From the NCBI GenBank assembly GCA_958425285.1, contig CATZVV010000053.1, forward strand, positions 1 through 9,429: a stretch of 9,429 nucleotides of DNA, in the 5' to 3' direction. This document shows, in pieces, positions 6,195 through 9,429 of the stretch (the first letter of the stretch is position 1; each line of letters opens with the position of its first letter). Under the pieces are notes generated by a model. That model did no database searches, was not told the DNA's origin, and worked only from the letters and a program-made list of their open reading frames with translations. Made by a program: the position numbers and the translations under genes. The DNA comes from an uncultured Lachnoclostridium sp. (GTDB lineage: Bacteria > Bacillota > Clostridia > Lachnospirales > Lachnospiraceae).

Positions 6195-7674
6195 CTTCAA
6201 CAGCTCGGACAGCCAAAACAAATCCATTTGCCGCATATGGCAATAATAATACAAAGTAAGGAAAAATATACTGTCCTTTCGTCTCCCAAAATAGGTGAAA
6301 CAAAAAACCTCCCAATACAATTACGGGGAGAATCAGACACTCCGGCCTGCGGTCTCTCCTCTTTCCAATAATCCATAGAAAAACTCCAGCATAAGCAAGA
6401 CTTTGGAACAAGTCCAGGCAGCATAAAATAATAACACTTGCATCTCCATTTACTACACTGCTTACCCAATGACTCTGTGTAATTCCGGATTGGCATGTTC
6501 TCATGACCCAAAAACTTCCAAAGGTTGGCTCTGTCCATGAAGACAGCACCTTTTTAGTAAAAAATTTCATTGCATAGGCAGGTTCATAATAAAAGCATTG
6601 AAGCTGCTCTTTTATACTCTCTGTATGTTCCTCCACAGCACCTTCATAATCATACCCATTATCCAAATAGGCATCTCTGTGTTTTAAACTCCACCACCAA
6701 CCGGGTGCTGTCTTTTTATTTGTATCACTTAATCCCATATCCACCCCTCGTATACTGGGAATACCAGATGGATATGACATTCCAGTCACCTGTTCAATCC
6801 CCCATTTGCAAATAAAACCTCCACCTATAAACAAAATCACCAAAGTTCCTGCAAACAAAAGATAACGTATATTTCTCTCAACCAAAGCAAAAAGTAGCAA
6901 AAAAAGAAGCATTGCAATAAAAACAATACTATAATTCATTTTCAGCCCTACAGCAGCAAGAATCAATGCAATGGATAGAAACATATACCGATACTTTTTA
7001 TTATCTCTAAAAAGCAGCATATAATATAGTGAGGCAAGACTACATGCTAATCCTGCCATAGTACCATAAACAAATGTTGTATAGAAAATAAGTGGTACAA
7101 ATAAAAGTAACATCCAATGTAATATAAAAACTGTACTTTCTCCAAAAAACCTCTCATATATTTTCGAAAGATAGTGCACAATCAGGACGAGTGCACCTAT
7201 ATTCAAAAATTGCAGCACTAGATGATTTCCATTTCCCGCAAACTTTCCAATCAGCGTCTCAACCAAAACAAGGCCTATCTGATTCGGATATTGAAACAAA
7301 TATCCTCCCTGTGAAAATGCAGAAAAATCCCCTTCCAAAAACTGCCCCGCGGTTCGTAATGCAATTGCCTGATCTGCTTTGGGAATGAGTTGGGTCAAAA
7401 GAATCCATACCATTGATGCCAAAATTAAAACCACTTCAAGCCGCCACCTGCTAAGTACCTGAAAAATCCGATACTTCCCATAACGATATATTTTGTAAAA
7501 AAGTATAAAAAGCAAAATCCCCATAACCAGATGTAGCAATCCAAAACCATTCTTAAATTCTGTTTTTTCCCACGAAAAAATAACAGATGTATATATATAA
7601 CTTCCCAGCATAATACTTCCAATCATTACACCAAACAAAAAAACTAGTACTTTATGGCTGATTTTTTCAAGCAT
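6169..7674 (-). CDS. Multi-pass membrane protein, probable GT-C-fold glycosyltransferase
   Basis: A 501-aa protein with roughly 11-13 hydrophobic helices: about 10-30, 44-62, 78-98, 150-169, 180-200, 203-222, 229-243, 246-265, 270-290, 413-437, 445-463 and 468-490. A large hydrophilic region spans 291-410. The first long outer loop has KADQAIALRTAGQFLEGDF (99-117), with Asp101 where GT-C enzymes carry a catalytic or metal-binding acid, then QYPNQIGLVL (128-137). ETKGQYIFPYFVLLLPYA (464-481) resembles the C-terminal helix signature of PMT/ArnT-like (GT39-type) proteins. Such enzymes take sugar from a polyprenyl-phosphate donor on the outer membrane face. Acceptor and sugar are unknown. The start at 7674 has AAAGGG (7684-7689), 9 nt upstream. 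It follows prfC by 15 nt and is likely co-transcribed with it. A YfhO-like or O-antigen-type membrane protein is the main alternative; the membrane topology is sure, the enzymatic class less so. Confidence 0.75.
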   Translation of the reverse strand: MLEKISHKVLVFLFGVMIGSIMLGSYIYTSVIFSWEKTEFKNGFGLLHLVMGILLFILFYKIYRYGKYRIFQVLSRWRLEVVLILASMVWILLTQLIPKADQAIALRTAGQFLEGDFSAFSQGGYLFQYPNQIGLVLVETLIGKFAGNGNHLVLQFLNIGALVLIVHYLSKIYERFFGESTVFILHWMLLLFVPLIFYTTFVYGTMAGLACSLASLYYMLLFRDNKKYRYMFLSIALILAAVGLKMNYSIVFIAMLLFLLLFALVERNIRYLLFAGTLVILFIGGGFICKWGIEQVTGMSYPSGIPSIRGVDMGLSDTNKKTAPGWWWSLKHRDAYLDNGYDYEGAVEEHTESIKEQLQCFYYEPAYAMKFFTKKVLSSWTEPTFGSFWVMRTCQSGITQSHWVSSVVNGDASVIILCCLDLFQSLAYAGVFLWIIGKRRDRRPECLILPVIVLGGFLFHLFWETKGQYIFPYFVLLLPYAANGFVLAVRAVEEKNGDNRF

Positions 7675-7689
7675 CTGTGCTTTCCCTTT

Positions 7690-9297
7690 CTAATTTCGTC
7701 CAAATTCACTCAATATTAAACCATCATTTCGCTCTAATACCGTCTGAATACTCCATGGATAGGAAAACAGAAGAAGTGGATTTCCCTTCAAGTCTTTTAC
7801 TTTCTTTGTATCAGAGGTTACAGAAAGTGATGACACATCAATCTCCTTATTTTCAATCCAACGAATATGCTCATATGGTAGTTGCTCCATTCTGATTTCT
7901 ACGTTATATTCTGATTCAAGGCGATATTGAAGCACCTCAAATTGCAATACACCTACAACTCCAACAATAATCTCCTCCATACCAGTATTAAATTCCTGAA
8001 AAATCTGAATTGCCCCTTCCTGGGCAATCTGAGAAATCCCCTTCATAAACTGCTTCCGTTTCATAGTATCTACTTGGCGGACTCTTGCGAAATGCTCTGG
8101 TGCAAAGGTTGGAATTCCTTCAAATTGAATTTTTTCTCCCACTTTGCAAAGTGTGTCTCCAATTGAAAAAATACCCGGGTCAAACACTCCGATAATATCA
8201 CCTGCGTAAGCTTCTTCCACATGCTTTCTTTCCTGCGCCATCATCTGCTGCGGCTGGGAAAGGCGAACCTTCTTTCCACCCTGAACATGGAATACCTCCA
8301 TACCTGCCTCAAATTTTCCAGAACAAATCCGCATAAATGCAATTCTGTCACGATGTGCCTTATTCATATTCGCTTGAATCTTAAATACAAATGCTGAAAA
8401 ATCCTCCGAAAAAGGACTAATTTCTTTCGAAAAAGAATCCTGCTCCACATCACTTGATTTTCTTGGCAAAGGCGATGTCGTCATTTCCAAAAAGTGCTGT
8501 AAAAATGGTTCTACCCCAAAATTCGTTAAGGCTGAGCCAAAAAATACCGGAGACAACTTTCCAGCACGTACCTTTTCCAGATCAAATTCATCACTGGCAC
8601 CATCTAATAATTCTACATCTTCATTTAACTTTTCATGTAATTCCTTTGTAATAAGTTCATCCAGATTTGAATCACCAAGCTCAGCTTCAATATGCTCAAT
8701 CTTATGCCCATTATCTGATGCGAAAAATCGGTTAATGGTTTGGGAACTCCTGTCATACACTCCTTTAAAACTCTTTCCTGAGCCAATTGGCCAGTTAATC
8801 GGACAAGTACGAATTCCCAGAACTGTCTCAATCTGATCAATAAGCTCAAAAGGATCCATGGCCTCCCTGTCCATTTTATTAACAAACGTAAAAATAGGAA
8901 TTCCCCGCATCACACATACTTTAAATAATTTGATTGTCTGCGCCTCAACACCCTTTGAACCGTCAACTACCATAACTGCTGAATCAGCTGCCATCAATGT
9001 TCGATAGGTATCTTCCGAGAAGTCCTGATGCCCCGGTGTATCTAAAATATTAATGCAACAGCCGTCATAATTGAACTGCAGTACAGAAGACGTAACGGAA
9101 ATTCCTCTTTCCTTTTCAATTTCCATCCAATCCGAAACGGCATGTTTAGCAGCCTTCCTTCCCTTTACTGAGCCAGCCAGATTGATTGCACCTCCATATA
9201 ACAAAAACTTTTCTGTCAAAGTAGTCTTTCCGGCATCAGGATGGGAAATAATTGCAAACGTTCTTCTTTTTTCAATCTCGTTTTTATATTTATTCAC
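7690..9297 (-). CDS. prfC: Peptide chain release factor 3 (RF3), translational GTPase
   Basis: RF3 uses GTP to release RF1 and RF2 from the ribosome after peptide release, in the cytoplasm. With the GTG start at 9297 the product is 535 aa, near the roughly 530 of the family. GTPase motifs: G1 HPDAGKTT (19-26), the RF3-typical KERGISVTSSV switch (62-72), G3 DTPGH (86-90), G4 NKMD (140-143). Later RF3 hallmarks include GASDEFD, SPVFFGSALTNFGVEPFL, FVFKIQANMNKAHRDRIAFMR and the C-terminal VGVLQFEVLQYRLESEYNVE. Start choice: GGAGGAG (9301-9307) lies just before the GTG, with AGCAT between GGAGG and the codon, and the next residues NKYKNEIEKRRTFA align with other RF3 N-termini. In-frame ATGs at 9336, 9321 and 9309 would add 13, 9 or 5 residues but have no good ribosome binding site. 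It is first in a two-gene unit with the membrane protein. Function is certain; the exact start is probable. Confidence 0.96.
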   Translation of the reverse strand: MNKYKNEIEKRRTFAIISHPDAGKTTLTEKFLLYGGAINLAGSVKGRKAAKHAVSDWMEIEKERGISVTSSVLQFNYDGCCINILDTPGHQDFSEDTYRTLMAADSAVMVVDGSKGVEAQTIKLFKVCVMRGIPIFTFVNKMDREAMDPFELIDQIETVLGIRTCPINWPIGSGKSFKGVYDRSSQTINRFFASDNGHKIEHIEAELGDSNLDELITKELHEKLNEDVELLDGASDEFDLEKVRAGKLSPVFFGSALTNFGVEPFLQHFLEMTTSPLPRKSSDVEQDSFSKEISPFSEDFSAFVFKIQANMNKAHRDRIAFMRICSGKFEAGMEVFHVQGGKKVRLSQPQQMMAQERKHVEEAYAGDIIGVFDPGIFSIGDTLCKVGEKIQFEGIPTFAPEHFARVRQVDTMKRKQFMKGISQIAQEGAIQIFQEFNTGMEEIIVGVVGVLQFEVLQYRLESEYNVEIRMEQLPYEHIRWIENKEIDVSSLSVTSDTKKVKDLKGNPLLLFSYPWSIQTVLERNDGLILSEFGRN

Positions 9298-9356
9298 ATG
9301 CTCCTCCATTTCTACACACATTTTAAGCGTAATCATTGATTCCGTAAATCCGTTCT

Positions 9357-9410
9357 ATTTTACCACATGAAGCAATGATTGACAATTTTTTTTATTTTTT
9401 TTAAAATAAT
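9357..9410 (-). promoter_or_regulatory. Strong sigma-A promoter of prfC, with an A-tract UP-like element
   Basis: On the minus strand: -35 TTGTCA (9380-9385), 17-nt spacer, -10 TAAAAT (9357-9362) preceded by TGG (extended -10). Upstream of the -35, 9386-9410 is almost pure A on this strand, like an UP element. The start near 9350 gives a leader of about 53 nt to the GTG at 9297 but only about 14 nt to the ATG at 9336, supporting the GTG. The last bases (9411-9429) hold nothing I can name. Confidence 0.75.
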
Positions 9411-9429
9411 ACTTGCATTTCAAAAAAGA

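Noticed and set aside
9385..9405. T-run on the plus strand as a terminator
   Set aside because: No stable stem precedes it; on the minus strand it reads as an A-rich UP-like element upstream of the prfC promoter.

Overview
The window looks like chromosomal core DNA from a low-GC, strictly anaerobic Firmicute, most likely a gut clostridium of the Lachnospiraceae. Evidence: a single-chain clostridial-type pyruvate:ferredoxin oxidoreductase, a YtrA-type GntR regulator with an ABC-2 transporter, strong AGGAGG-like ribosome binding sites, AT-rich spacers and consensus sigma-A promoters. The family assignment is inference from protein style, not from a marker gene. I see no mobile element, CRISPR array, tRNA or rRNA.

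Layout, left to right. (1) 1-199, minus: the 5' end of a secreted protein gene that runs off the left edge; only the signal peptide and first mature residues are present. (2) 401-3928, minus: nifJ, complete, with its own promoter (3969-3997) and a terminator at 281-323. (3) 3929-4167: a divergent control region with several dyads. (4) 4168-6114, plus: a three-gene unit of GntR regulator, ABC ATPase and ABC-2 permease. A 36-bp imperfect operator covers the promoter core, and a hairpin sits between regulator and ATPase. (5) 6128-6194: one long imperfect hairpin with U-tracts on both sides, serving the two convergent units. (6) 6169-9297, minus: prfC (release factor 3) followed 15 nt later by a multi-pass membrane protein resembling GT-C glycosyltransferases. 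Both are probably read from a consensus promoter at 9357-9385.

Functionally these are four independent units. nifJ makes acetyl-CoA and reduced ferredoxin from pyruvate. The GntR-ABC unit resembles YtrA-type autoregulated transporters linked in other Firmicutes to envelope stress. prfC recycles class I release factors after termination. The membrane protein probably moves a lipid-linked sugar onto an envelope acceptor. I find no convincing new system. The points most worth checking are the intercistronic hairpin with a competing pairing, the operator over the GntR promoter, the edge gene, and the start codon of prfC.
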